From Rubrivivax sp. (GTDB taxonomy: Bacteria > Pseudomonadota > Gammaproteobacteria > Burkholderiales > Burkholderiaceae_C), in the NCBI GenBank assembly GCA_030680415.1, contig JAUXVE010000028.1, positions 1-52,198 of the forward strand: a stretch of 52,198 nt of DNA, in the 5' to 3' direction. Position 1 is the first letter of the stretch. Every line of letters begins with the position of its first letter. Positions 34,731-43,254 of this stretch are shown piece by piece. A program made the translations under genes and the position numbers. Below the pieces are notes generated by a model. It searched no databases and had not been told where the DNA came from. It was given only the letters and a program-made list of their open reading frames with translations.

Positions 34731-35432
34731 GTGACAAACCAAGGCCCTATCACTGCGCTGTCCAAGTTGCCCAACTTCGACCCCCGCAAGATTCCCGTTG
34801 ATGCGACGGACCGCCATTTGGCGGCCGTTGCCGGTGATGCGATGCGGCCGGAAGCGATTCGCAGGCGCTTTGATATGCCGCCGGTCTGGACGCCCGAGCT
34901 TCACAGCGAGGTGCGATTTACCGATCGCCCCACGGTGCACGCTGCAGTATTGGTGCCCATCGTGATGCGCGCACAGCCCACGATACTGCTAACCGAGCGT
35001 ACGGCGCATCTGGTGAACCATTCCGGACAAATTGCCTTCCCTGGTGGCAAGGTGGATGCGAGTGACGCGGATGCATCGGCCACGGCGCTGCGCGAGGCGC
35101 AGGAAGAGGTCGGCCTTGACCCGGCTCTGGTGCAGGTGGTGGGCGTATTGCCGACCTATGTGACCGGCAGTGCCTTCATCATTTCTCCGGTGATCGCGCT
35201 GGTTTCGCCGGACTTTCAGCTCCGACTCAATGCTGGCGAGGTCGCCGACGTGTTCGAAGTGCCACTGGAGTTCCTGATGAACCCCGCCAATCACCGCCGC
35301 CACAGCGTCGAGTGGCAAGGGGTGCGGCGTGAGTGGTTGTCCATGCCGTATCAGGATGGAGGAATCGAGCGCTTCATCTGGGGAGCGACCGCTGGCATGT
35401 TGCGCAACTTCTATCGCTTCCTGTCGGCTTGA
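34731..35432 (+). CDS. NUDIX hydrolase, CoA pyrophosphatase type
   Basis: A 233-residue NUDIX protein. The segment LLTERTAHLVNHSGQIAFPGGKVD followed by ATALREAQEEVGL is the UPF0035/NudL-type signature joined to the Nudix box, suggesting hydrolysis of CoA or its derivatives to phosphopantetheine products. The start is GTG; GTG at 34731 has GAG upstream, and GTG at 34722 is an alternative. It is the first gene of the lower-GC part. In related genomes a NUDIX gene follows rplS, as I recall, so gene order appears conserved across the change. Confidence 0.87.
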   Translation: MTNQGPITALSKLPNFDPRKIPVDATDRHLAAVAGDAMRPEAIRRRFDMPPVWTPELHSEVRFTDRPTVHAAVLVPIVMRAQPTILLTERTAHLVNHSGQIAFPGGKVDASDADASATALREAQEEVGLDPALVQVVGVLPTYVTGSAFIISPVIALVSPDFQLRLNAGEVADVFEVPLEFLMNPANHRRHSVEWQGVRREWLSMPYQDGGIERFIWGATAGMLRNFYRFLSA

Positions 35433-35493
35433 CACGTGCTGCGCCTGGGCGGGGGAGAGTGTCGCTGGGTGGCTGGGCCGTTATGATCCTCGC

Positions 35494-36471
35494 ATGAGTT
35501 TTCTTGCCGTACTCTTTGCACTGTTGCTTGAGCAAGCGCGCCCCCTGGGGCGTGGCAACCCGGTTCACGTCGGTTTGCGTGCCTGGGTACGCTGGAGTGC
35601 CCGCAATTTTGATGCGGGCCAGCCGCACCATGGCTGGCTGGCCTGGAGCTTTGCCGTGGGCGCCCCATCGCTGCTGGCGCTTGCCATCTATTGGCTGCTC
35701 AACGAGTGGCTTGGTTGGCCCGCCGCAACCGTGTGGAGTGTCGTGGTTCTCTATGTCACGCTGGGGTTTCGTCAATTCAGCTTTCACTTCACCGAGATCC
35801 GGGATGCGCTGGCGGATGGCGACGAAGATCGCGCTGCAGCCCTGTTGGCCAAGTGGTGCCAGCTCGACGCCAGTGAATTGCGTCGCGGCGACATCGTGCG
35901 CCATGTGATTGAGCACTCGGTTTTGGCCGCGCACCGGCACGTTTTTGGCGTCCTGGCGTGGTTTTCGGTATTGGCTGCTTTCGGGCTGGGTCCCGCCGGG
36001 GCCGTGCTGTACCGTCTGAGTGAGTTTGTGGTCCGCTACTGGCGGCACAAGAGCGCCCGACAGGATCAGCCGGTCAGTGAGGCCCTGCAAGACACCGCGC
36101 GGGACGCATGGGCCATCATTGATTGGGTGCCGGCCCGAATCACAGCCATGGCCTTTGCGGTGGTCGGCAGCTTTGAGGACGCGATCGACAGTTGGCGCAA
36201 TTGCGAATTGCGCGCGTCAAGCAACAACGACGGCATTATTCTGGCCGCTACTTCCGGCGCTGTGAATATTCGCCTTGACGGGGGCGCGGCCGGCTCCTTG
36301 CCGGGTGAGCCCTTGACGGGAGCGGAGCGGCGCGAGGGCGAGCGAGAACCGGTGCCCGGTCAGGTGCCCGAATTTGCCCACTTGCGCATCGTGGTTGGGC
36401 TGGTGTGGCGCTCGGTCGTGTTGTGGATGGTGCTGCTGGCTCTGCTGACTCTGGCCCGATTGCTGGGCTAG
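35494..36471 (+). CDS. CobD/CbiB-family membrane protein
   Basis: A 325-residue membrane protein related to the cobalamin-synthesis protein CobD/CbiB, also like AmpE. The opening MSFLAVLFALLLEQARPLGRGN, the WLAW and FRQFSFHF stretches and RDAWAIIDWVPARITAMAFAVVG are family pieces; four or five hydrophobic segments are visible. The ATG at 35494 gives this opening. Whether it joins in corrinoid synthesis is doubtful because no other cobalamin gene is nearby. It ends 14 bases before the convergent rsgA. Confidence 0.82.
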   Translation: MSFLAVLFALLLEQARPLGRGNPVHVGLRAWVRWSARNFDAGQPHHGWLAWSFAVGAPSLLALAIYWLLNEWLGWPAATVWSVVVLYVTLGFRQFSFHFTEIRDALADGDEDRAAALLAKWCQLDASELRRGDIVRHVIEHSVLAAHRHVFGVLAWFSVLAAFGLGPAGAVLYRLSEFVVRYWRHKSARQDQPVSEALQDTARDAWAIIDWVPARITAMAFAVVGSFEDAIDSWRNCELRASSNNDGIILAATSGAVNIRLDGGAAGSLPGEPLTGAERREGEREPVPGQVPEFAHLRIVVGLVWRSVVLWMVLLALLTLARLLG

Positions 36472-36485
36472 CGGCAGCAGCCGGT

Positions 36486-37406
36486 TCAATACCGAGGCTG
36501 GCTGAGTTCAGCGAACAGTTCGCTATAGATTTTGTAGCGGTTTTCGCTGATTCCACCGTCCTGCGGCCCTCTTTTCACAGCAGCCATCACGCCGCAACCG
36601 GGCTCATGCAAGTGGCTGCAGTTGTAGAACTTGCAGTTGGCCACATGGGGCCTGAGGTCTGGCATGTAGGCGGCCAGTTGAGCGGGGTCGATGTGGTTGA
36701 GGCCAAATTCCTGGAAGCCGGGTGAATCAATCAAGGCGGTGCTGTGCTCGGCATCGACCCAATACCAGGTGGTGCTGGTGGTGGTGTGTTTGCCCGTGTT
36801 CAAGGCCTGCGAGAGTCCGTTCGTTTGGGCGAGCGCGCCAGGGCACAGCAGGTTGATCAGGGTGCTTTTGCCCGCGCCTGATGGACCCAGCACAAGCGTG
36901 GTTTTGCCCGACAGCAGTTTGAGCAGTTCGGCCCGGTCAACATCGCTTGATCGCCGCAGCGACAGGGGCAGCACCCCGTAATGCATCTGCCGGTAGGGTC
37001 GAAGCCATTCCCAGGCGCGGGCAAAAGGCTCGACCAGATCACTCTTGTTGAGCGCGATGATGGGTGTGATGTGTTGCGCCTCGGCGGCGATCAGCGCGCG
37101 GGAGAGCTGGCTGCTTGAAAACTCGGGCTCTGCGGCCAGCAGGATCAGCACGTGATCGAGATTGGCGGCGAATGATTTGGTACGAACCTCGTCCTGACGG
37201 TAGAACAGATTGCGGCGTGGTTCGATGCGTTCAATCGTGCCTTCGTCTCTGGAAGCCTGCCACATCACCCGGTCCCCCACCACACCCTGGCTCTTCTTGC
37301 CGCGTGAGTGGCAGATCAGACGCTGGCCCTCAGGCGTTTCAACCAGAAAGTGGCGCCCGTAATTGGCCACAATCAGGCCATGATCGAGAACGGCGCGCTC
37401 GGTCAA
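36486..37406 (-). CDS. rsgA: ribosome small-subunit-dependent GTPase RsgA
   Basis: A 306-residue circularly permuted GTPase that acts in late 30S assembly. The G4 motif LNKSD comes before G1 GPSGAGKST and G3 DSPGFQEFG, the permuted order expected of RsgA. The C-terminal zinc site is in CKFYNCSHLHEPGCGV. The start is placed at TTG 37406, with GGAG nine bases upstream, giving MTERAVLDHGLIVANYGRH. The TTG overlaps the stop of a 31-codon repeat-derived ORF (TTGA), so translation may be coupled. Longer in-frame starts exist but run through the repeat in a different frame from the shared peptide. Confidence 0.9.
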   Translation of the reverse strand: MTERAVLDHGLIVANYGRHFLVETPEGQRLICHSRGKKSQGVVGDRVMWQASRDEGTIERIEPRRNLFYRQDEVRTKSFAANLDHVLILLAAEPEFSSSQLSRALIAAEAQHITPIIALNKSDLVEPFARAWEWLRPYRQMHYGVLPLSLRRSSDVDRAELLKLLSGKTTLVLGPSGAGKSTLINLLCPGALAQTNGLSQALNTGKHTTTSTTWYWVDAEHSTALIDSPGFQEFGLNHIDPAQLAAYMPDLRPHVANCKFYNCSHLHEPGCGVMAAVKRGPQDGGISENRYKIYSELFAELSQPRY

Positions 37407-37498
37407 TCTGGGGCTCCAGCGCAGGCGGTCAGTGGAGTACCTTCGTGCTGCGCACTGCGGTGCGAGCTTGGCTTGGGGCGGCCCGGCGCGGCGCTCAT
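37403..37498 (-). CDS. 31-codon repeat-derived ORF linking the pterin dehydratase and rsgA
   Basis: The ORF starts at an ATG that overlaps the dehydratase stop (ATGA) and ends at a TGA that overlaps the rsgA TTG (TTGA). It encodes SAAPGRPKPSSHRSAQHEG and a short tail. The rimM N-terminus reads [17 protein letters not shown] from another copy of the same repeat. Whether a stable peptide is made is unknown; it may act only as a coupling leader for rsgA. Confidence 0.5.
   Translation of the reverse strand: MSAAPGRPKPSSHRSAQHEGTPLTACAGAPD
37441..37488 (+). repeat. dispersed repeat copy between the pterin dehydratase gene and rsgA
   Basis: CTTCGTGCTGCGCACT (37441-37456) and CTTGGGGCGGCCCGGCG (37472-37488) are the two conserved blocks of the repeat found inverted in rimM. 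The intervening bases differ, so the copies are related but diverged. Confidence 0.88.
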
Positions 37499-37830
37499 GA
37501 CAGCAAGGCGTCCACTTGGGCCGCACAGTCGATGTCGGTCGACGAGACGCCACCGACATCGTGCGTATTGAATCGGACGGTGCAGTGCTTGTAGCTCACC
37601 AGCAGTTCGGGGTGGTGATCCTGGCGCTTGGCAATCAATGCCACGCCATTGACGAAGGCCATGGTCTCGTCGAAGTTGTCGAATACGAAGGTCTTCTCGA
37701 TAGCCACGTGCGCCGCTTCGCCGTGCAGCCGCCAGCCGTCAAGCTTGGCCAGTGCGGCCACGACCTGCGTGGCGGTCAGCGCAAGGCGTTGCTGCCCTGA
37801 CCAATTCACTTTCTTGAACATGCTGTCCAT
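37495..37830 (-). CDS. phhB: 4a-hydroxytetrahydrobiopterin dehydratase (pterin-4a-carbinolamine dehydratase)
   Basis: A 111-residue protein of the PCD/DCoH family. The catalytic region HHPELLVSYKHCTVRFNTHD and the following GGVSSTDID match. It dehydrates the 4a-hydroxy-pterin formed by aromatic amino-acid hydroxylases; many bacteria carry it without an obvious hydroxylase nearby, as here. The ATG at 37830 has AAGGA seven bases upstream. Its stop overlaps the start of the repeat-derived ORF. Confidence 0.92.
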   Translation of the reverse strand: MDSMFKKVNWSGQQRLALTATQVVAALAKLDGWRLHGEAAHVAIEKTFVFDNFDETMAFVNGVALIAKRQDHHPELLVSYKHCTVRFNTHDVGGVSSTDIDCAAQVDALLS

Positions 37831-37852
37831 GAGTCAGTCCTTGTGGTGGCTG

Positions 37853-39130
37853 TCAGCGGTGCAGGCGCGCCAGGCGCTCGGAGGCTGGTGGATGAGAGTA
37901 GTGGAATTTGACATACACCGGGTCGGGCGTGAGGGTCGAGGCGTTGTCCTCGTAGAGCTTGAGCAAGGCACTGCCCAGCTCACTGGCGCTGGTATGAGCT
38001 GCGGCATAGGCGTCGGCCTCGAACTCATGGCGGCGTGACAACTGCGCAAACAGCGGTGAGATGAAGAAACCAAACGTCGGAATCACCAGCATGAACAACA
38101 GCAAAGCCAAGCCATCGTTGGGTGCGCCCAGGTTGGGGGTGACACCCAAGCCTAGGTAGAACCAGGGCTTGCCGGCCAGCCAGCCCAACAGGGCAAAGCC
38201 GGCCAGGCTCATGGCGAACATGGCGACAATCCGCTTGATGATGTGTCGGTGTTTGAAATGCCCGAGCTCGTGGGCCAGCACCGCGTCCACTTCGCCGGGC
38301 GACAGCTTGGCCAGCAGCGTGTCGTAGAACACGACGCGCTTGGCGGCGCCAAAGCCGGTGAAGTACGCGTTGCCATGAGCGCTGCGCTTGCTGCCATCCA
38401 TCACGAACAGGCCCTTGGCAGCAAAACCACAGCGCTGCATCAGCGCGGTGACGCGGGTCTTGAGGGTCTCGTCTTCCAGCGGTTTGAACTGGTTGAACAG
38501 CGGCGCGATGAAGGTCGGATAGATCATCAGCAGCAGCAAGTTGAAGCCCATCCAGAGCCCCCAGGCCCACAGCCACCACACCGGACCGGTGGCGCCCATC
38601 AGCCACAGGATGGCGGCCGCAATCGGCAAACCAATCAGCGCACCCATGGCGGTGGACTTGAGCAAGTCCGACAGCCACAGCCTCGGTGTCATCTTGTTGA
38701 AGCCAAAGCGTGCCTCCAGCACAAAGGTCTGGTACCAGCTCAGGGGCAAGTCGATTGCGCCACTGATCAGGGCAAAGCTGCCAAGCAGGGTGAGCTGCTG
38801 CAGCATGCCGCCTGCCATGTGGACCAGTAGTGCCTGGTTGAGGATGTCGAGTCCACCGAGCAGGGTCCACCCCAGCAACACCACCACGCCCAAGGCGATT
38901 TCAACCAAACCGAATCGGGCCTTCGCCACGGTGTAGTCGGCGGCTTTTTGGTGTGCGGGAAGGGCGATGGTCTGCGCAAATGCCGCGGGAACGGTGGCGC
39001 GGTGCTGGGTCACATGGCGCATCTGGCGCGAGCTTAGCCAGACGCTCACAACAAACCCGACCAGCAGCGCCGCGGCAAACGCCAGACTCAGCATGACGGG
39101 AGCGGCGGTAAAGGTATTCGATTCGACCAT
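37853..39130 (-). CDS. M48 family metallopeptidase (CAAX prenyl protease 1 / Ste24-like)
   Basis: A 425-residue inner-membrane zinc protease. The zinc motif HELGHFKH is followed by EFEADAYA, whose Glu completes the site. Several membrane helices lie in the N-terminal 220 residues and two more after the active site. The ATG at 39130 is chosen, giving [14 protein letters not shown]; the frame continues into the divergent orn promoter, so earlier starts are unlikely. Substrates in bacteria are uncertain; a role in membrane-protein quality control is plausible. It lies 22 bases upstream of the pterin dehydratase, on the same strand. Confidence 0.9.
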   Translation of the reverse strand: MVESNTFTAAPVMLSLAFAAALLVGFVVSVWLSSRQMRHVTQHRATVPAAFAQTIALPAHQKAADYTVAKARFGLVEIALGVVVLLGWTLLGGLDILNQALLVHMAGGMLQQLTLLGSFALISGAIDLPLSWYQTFVLEARFGFNKMTPRLWLSDLLKSTAMGALIGLPIAAAILWLMGATGPVWWLWAWGLWMGFNLLLLMIYPTFIAPLFNQFKPLEDETLKTRVTALMQRCGFAAKGLFVMDGSKRSAHGNAYFTGFGAAKRVVFYDTLLAKLSPGEVDAVLAHELGHFKHRHIIKRIVAMFAMSLAGFALLGWLAGKPWFYLGLGVTPNLGAPNDGLALLLFMLVIPTFGFFISPLFAQLSRRHEFEADAYAAAHTSASELGSALLKLYEDNASTLTPDPVYVKFHYSHPPASERLARLHR

Positions 39131-39167
39131 GGCGCCAGAGTGTAGGCCATCAGCGACAATTGAGCGC

Positions 39168-39764
39168 ATGACCGACACCCAACTACCCGTTGCTCTGGCA
39201 CCGCTTGGAAAATCCGACTTGAATCTGGTCTGGCTCGACTGCGAAATGACCGGCCTCAACCCTGATGTCGATCGGATCATTGAAATCGCGGTGGTCGTGA
39301 CCGGCCCGAACCTGGATAAGCGTACCGAGGGGCCGGTGTTGGTGATTCATCAAAGCGAGAGCCTGCTTGACCGCATGGACGCCTGGAACAAGGGCACGCA
39401 TGGGAAGACCGGCCTGACGGACAAGGTGCGTGCGTCCACGCTGACCGAACAGGATGCGGAGAGCACGTTGATGGAATTCCTGGGCAAGTATGTCCCCAAG
39501 AAGAGCGTGCCGCTTTGCGGAAACAGCATTGGACAAGATCGACGTTTCCTGGCGAATTACATGCCCAAGCTGGAGGCGTTTTTTCACTATCGCAACGTGG
39601 ACGTCAGCACGCTCAAGGAACTGTCCAAGCGCTGGCGGCCCGACGTCTACAAGGGGTTCAAGAAGCAGCAGCGACACACTGCGCTGGCGGATGTGCACGA
39701 GTCGATTGACGAGCTGGAGCACTACCGTCACCATTTTTTGAACCTGGGCGCTTCGACGCCTTGA
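39168..39764 (+). CDS. orn: oligoribonuclease
   Basis: A 198-residue DEDD-family 3'-5' exonuclease. Motif I is [10 protein letters not shown], motif [13 protein letters not shown] and motif III has [18 protein letters not shown]. Orn degrades 2-5 nucleotide RNAs and the linear pGpG formed from cyclic di-GMP breakdown, which links it functionally to the diguanylate cyclases further right. The ATG at 39168 starts 37 bases from the divergent protease start. Confidence 0.96.
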   Translation: MTDTQLPVALAPLGKSDLNLVWLDCEMTGLNPDVDRIIEIAVVVTGPNLDKRTEGPVLVIHQSESLLDRMDAWNKGTHGKTGLTDKVRASTLTEQDAESTLMEFLGKYVPKKSVPLCGNSIGQDRRFLANYMPKLEAFFHYRNVDVSTLKELSKRWRPDVYKGFKKQQRHTALADVHESIDELEHYRHHFLNLGASTP

Positions 39765-40022
39765 CGTCTTGATGCGCGGTTAGGTAGAAACCCGAATTCG
39801 TGCAATAATCCAAGGCTGCACTGAAAACAGCGGTGCAAATTTGTACATCTCCCCTCATTCACAGGGTCCAAGGCCGGTTCGCAGTCGCGAGCCAGCAAAA
39901 AAGGGCCCCCAGCGCTGATTGAACTCCAAGTGAGTCAGAGCAGGTTCCGTTTGATGGTTGATGTTTTTTAACCATTGACGGAGCGGCCGCTTATCCGGCG
40001 GCGCTCGCGTGTGAGTAAATTC
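39765..40022 (+). promoter_or_regulatory. 258-base leader region of the DEAD-box helicase gene
   Basis: No gene is recognised. The interval has an A/T-rich -10-like GCAATAAT at about 39801-39808, a hairpin ATGGTT...AACCAT spanning T6 at about 39953-39975, and a GC-rich palindromic stretch before the start. Long structured leaders are common on cold-responsive RNA helicase genes, so autoregulation is plausible. Confidence 0.45.
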
Positions 40023-41903
40023 ATGACTGACGCTATTCAAGCGACAGGCGAAATTTCGCCGGTCGACACTTTTTCCCATGACATTGCTGCGACGACCCTG
40101 GAGGCCGTTGCGACCCTTGACGCAAGCCCCGAAGTTGCGCCCGTTGAAGCCGTTCCAAATGGTTTTCTGCTCCTGGGCTTGGCACCCGAACTGATTCGCG
40201 CGGTGGAGGATCTGGGCTTTACACAGCCAACCACCGTTCAGAGCAAGACCATCCCCTTGGCCATGCAGGGCATACAGCAGCGTGACGAGGCGGCCCGTTT
40301 CGTCGATTTGATGGTCTCAAGCCAGACCGGCAGCGGCAAGACTGCCGCCTTTCTGCTGCCCGTGCTGCACACCCTGCTGACCCAACACGCCCAGGCCGAA
40401 GCCAAGGAGCGCGCTGATTTCGAGCAGGCCGTTGCAGACGCTGCCGCCAAGGGTGAGGCGCCTCCCAAGCGCCCCAAACGCAAAGACCCGACCAGCACCC
40501 GCAATTTCAAGCCTGCCACGCCGGGTGCGCTGGTGGTTTGCCCGACGCGTGAACTGGCTCAGCAAGTGGCGCATGACGCGATCGACCTGGTGCAACACTG
40601 CCGTGGCCTGCGCATCGCCAATATTGTGGGCGGCATGCCCTACCAATTGCAGATTGCCAAGCTGCAGAACGCCGACTTGGTCGTCGCCACGCCGGGCCGC
40701 TTGCTGGACCTGCAACGCTCGATGCAAATCAAGCTCGACCAAGTCCAGTTTCTGGTTGTGGACGAAGCCGACCGCATGCTGGATCTGGGTTTTTCGGACG
40801 ATCTCGCCGAGATCAACCAACTGACCATTGGCCGCAAGCAGACCATGATGTTCAGCGCGACCTTTGCACCGCGCATTCAGCAACTCGCTGCCCGCGTCAT
40901 GCGCGAGCCGCAACGCATCCAGATCGATTCCCCCCAAGAAAAACACGCCAACATCAAGCAGGTGCTGTTCTGGGCTGACAACGCCCAGCACAAGCGCAAG
41001 CTGCTTGACCATTGGCTGCGCGACGCCAGCATCAACCAGGCGATTGTGTTCGCCAGCACGCAAATTGAATGTGATGGCCTGGCCAACGATTTGCAGCAGG
41101 ACGGTTTCTCGGCGGTGGCCTTGCATGGTGCGCTGAGCCAGGGCTTGCGCAACCGCCGCCTGATGGCCTTGCGCCAAGGGCAAGTGCAAATTCTGGTGGC
41201 CACGGATGTGGCGGCCCGCGGCATTGACGTGCCCACCGTCAGCCATGTCTTCAACTTTGGCTTGCCCATGAAGGCCGAGGATTACACCCACCGTATTGGC
41301 CGCACGGGTCGCGCCGGGCGTGATGGATTGGCCGTCACGTTTGCCGAGTTCCGTGACCGCCGCAAGATTTTTGACATCGAAGCCTACAGCCGCCAGCAGT
41401 TCAAGTCCGAGGTCGTTCCCGGTCTGGAGCCGCAGCAGCGTTTTCCTGACGCCCGCCCAGCCAAGCCCGGTTTTGGTGCTCGTGAGCGCAGTGGAGGCTT
41501 TGACAATCACTCGCGTGATCGCAAATTCGGTGGCGGCGGTGCCGGTCGTGTGCCGGGCTTTGGTGCCAGCCGAGAAGGTTTTGCCGGCGGATTTGCTGGC
41601 CGCGGTGACGCTGGCCAACGCGATGCGGGTGCGGGCGGCTATCGCAACAACGCCGGATCAGGTGGTTTTGCGCCACGCGATGACCGCGGCGGCAGCGGCG
41701 CTCGCGAAGGGTTCAGTTATGAGCGCAAGGGCGGTTTCAACGACCGCTTTGCTGGCGAGCGCAGTCATGGTCCTGCACCGCGCGGCGACTTTGCCGCGCG
41801 CAAGCCAGCGTTTGACAAGCCTGCGTTTTCCAAGCCGGCAGGCACAGGCAAAGTGTTTGTGCCGCGCGACGCGCAAAAGCGTTTCGCCAAGCCGGCGCGG
41901 TAA
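40023..41903 (+). CDS. DEAD-box ATP-dependent RNA helicase, RhlE-like
   Basis: A 626-residue RNA helicase. The visible motifs are Q-motif GFTQPTTVQSKTIP, motif I SQTGSGKT, Ia PTRELAQQ, II DEAD, III SAT, V ATDVAARGID and VI HRIGRTGRAG. A charged insertion of about 40 residues lies between motifs I and Ia. The C-terminal 150 residues are rich in Gly, Arg, Phe and Asp, an RNA-binding type tail. The ATG at 40023 is used; a further start 48 bases upstream is possible. It likely acts in ribosome assembly or RNA decay, especially at low temperature. A G9 run sits just beyond its stop. Confidence 0.93.
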   Translation: MTDAIQATGEISPVDTFSHDIAATTLEAVATLDASPEVAPVEAVPNGFLLLGLAPELIRAVEDLGFTQPTTVQSKTIPLAMQGIQQRDEAARFVDLMVSSQTGSGKTAAFLLPVLHTLLTQHAQAEAKERADFEQAVADAAAKGEAPPKRPKRKDPTSTRNFKPATPGALVVCPTRELAQQVAHDAIDLVQHCRGLRIANIVGGMPYQLQIAKLQNADLVVATPGRLLDLQRSMQIKLDQVQFLVVDEADRMLDLGFSDDLAEINQLTIGRKQTMMFSATFAPRIQQLAARVMREPQRIQIDSPQEKHANIKQVLFWADNAQHKRKLLDHWLRDASINQAIVFASTQIECDGLANDLQQDGFSAVALHGALSQGLRNRRLMALRQGQVQILVATDVAARGIDVPTVSHVFNFGLPMKAEDYTHRIGRTGRAGRDGLAVTFAEFRDRRKIFDIEAYSRQQFKSEVVPGLEPQQRFPDARPAKPGFGARERSGGFDNHSRDRKFGGGGAGRVPGFGASREGFAGGFAGRGDAGQRDAGAGGYRNNAGSGGFAPRDDRGGSGAREGFSYERKGGFNDRFAGERSHGPAPRGDFAARKPAFDKPAFSKPAGTGKVFVPRDAQKRFAKPAR

Positions 41904-41942
41904 CTCCATCGGGGGGGGGTAATTCCCCCGCTCTGACCTCAA

Positions 41943-42977
41943 TCAACCGATGCAAAGCCGATCACGACCGTTGCGTTTGGCGGCGTAGAGGGCTGAGTCG
42001 GCCTTGGAGAGAAAGGCCTCAACGCTCGCAATGCTGGGCGTGAGTTCGGCCAATCCGACCGAAATGGTGAGGAAAATCGAGTGTTGCTCGGTACTGGCGA
42101 TGGGCGCCTCGGCCAGTTCCGCGCGCAACCGGTTCATCACATCGGTGGCCTCTTGCGCGCTGGTGTTGGGTAACAACACCGCGAACTCTTCACCGCCCAG
42201 GCGGCCGGTGAGGTCAACATCGCGCACGCAGTGGCGCAGCTTGTCGGCAAAAGCGCTCAGTACCCGGTCGCCGACGTGGTGGCCAAAGCAATCGTTGACG
42301 TTCTTGAAGTGATCCAGGTCGATCATCAAGACCGTGAGCGGCGCATTGTAGCGTTGCGCGCGGGAGAGTTCGGTCGCGGCTTTGGTGATGAAATCGCGCC
42401 GATTGGACAGGTTGGTCAAGTGGTCGACACAGGCCAGGCGCTCGTTTTCTCTCTCAATCGCCAGCTTCGAGGTGATGTCCTCGGCCGAGATCAGCACTCG
42501 GCTCCATGGTGCAGGCGAATCCGGCAACACGGTGGCGTGCAATCGAACGTCCATGCGCTTGCCTTGCAGCGAGTATCGGACCGTGTCGCAGGTCAGGTGC
42601 TGCAAGTCGGCATGGCAATCCCACAGGGCGACGAACCAATTCAGCAAATCGGTGAGCCGGTCGGCTTGAATCGTCTCCCGGAAACGCGCAATCATCTCCG
42701 CCTGGCTTGTGGCCCCATACATGTTTAGGGCCCGCTGGTTGACGCGCAGAAGTGTTACATCCTGCCAGCACTGACGCAAGCGTTGGTGGTCCGCCAAGAA
42801 ATGCTCCGAAATATCGCGCACGCCTTGGGCGCGCCAATTCTGGAAGGTGTTCCAAAGCGCGCTGTAATCCGCCAGTGACAGCGTCACTGGCGCGAGTTCA
42901 AAAAGCGCCTGGTCGGACACGCAAGCCGCCGCCTGTGGTGGGTACTCTCTCTTCACGGAGGGATCTGCGGGATGCAA
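41943..42977 (-). CDS. diguanylate cyclase with N-terminal PAS-like sensor
   Basis: A 344-residue protein. The N-terminal half (about residues 25-170) looks like a PAS/PAC sensor, ending VLISAEDIT; the C-terminal GGDEF domain runs from about 180. The active-site loop is GGEEF at 261-265, and an inhibitory I-site RxxD (RDVD, 252-255) lies exactly five residues before it, so product feedback is likely. It should make cyclic di-GMP from two GTP. No membrane segment is evident. The gene ends 39 bases from the helicase gene (convergent), and a 277-base divergent gap separates it from the DUF885 gene. Confidence 0.92.
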   Translation of the reverse strand: MHPADPSVKREYPPQAAACVSDQALFELAPVTLSLADYSALWNTFQNWRAQGVRDISEHFLADHQRLRQCWQDVTLLRVNQRALNMYGATSQAEMIARFRETIQADRLTDLLNWFVALWDCHADLQHLTCDTVRYSLQGKRMDVRLHATVLPDSPAPWSRVLISAEDITSKLAIERENERLACVDHLTNLSNRRDFITKAATELSRAQRYNAPLTVLMIDLDHFKNVNDCFGHHVGDRVLSAFADKLRHCVRDVDLTGRLGGEEFAVLLPNTSAQEATDVMNRLRAELAEAPIASTEQHSIFLTISVGLAELTPSIASVEAFLSKADSALYAAKRNGRDRLCIG

Positions 42978-43126
42978 GTTGCGCTCTCGTCCAATGATTT
43001 TGCGAGGCGCTGTAACGAATTGTTCGAAGCGCCCGCCATGCGCAGGAACTGTAGCGGCTGCTGTGCTGCGACACCATCCCCTATTCGGGGGAAATAATCA
43101 CCACGCCAGTTAGTGAAAACCCTAGC

Positions 43127-43158
43127 TTGAGACCTGGCGGGACAGACCGCTGCGACGC
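43127..43158 (+). repeat. dispersed repeat copy (partner near 48093-48131, inverted)
   Basis: The stretch GAGACCTGGCGGGACAGACC corresponds to the reverse complement of the segment around 48107-48126, with small differences, and both are followed by GCGACGC-rich bases. This copy sits in the divergent gap between the diguanylate cyclase and DUF885 genes. Confidence 0.7.
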
Positions 43159-43254
43159 ACCGCAGCTCTGGGCATAATCCCGTGGTCCCGCCGACGCCGA
43201 CGCCTCAGCGCCCGCCCTGCGGCGTGTTGCGGCAAACCTTGACTGGGAATTTCA

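Noticed and set aside
39841..39910. possible tRNA-like fold with GGTTCGCA
   Set aside because: No acceptor/anticodon arrangement could be drawn and the T-loop does not match.
41904..41942. GGGGGGGGG and CCCCC run after the helicase gene as a terminator or phase-variable tract
   Set aside because: It lies after the stop codon, so slippage would not change a protein, and no T run follows. A sequencing or consensus error in the G run is also possible.
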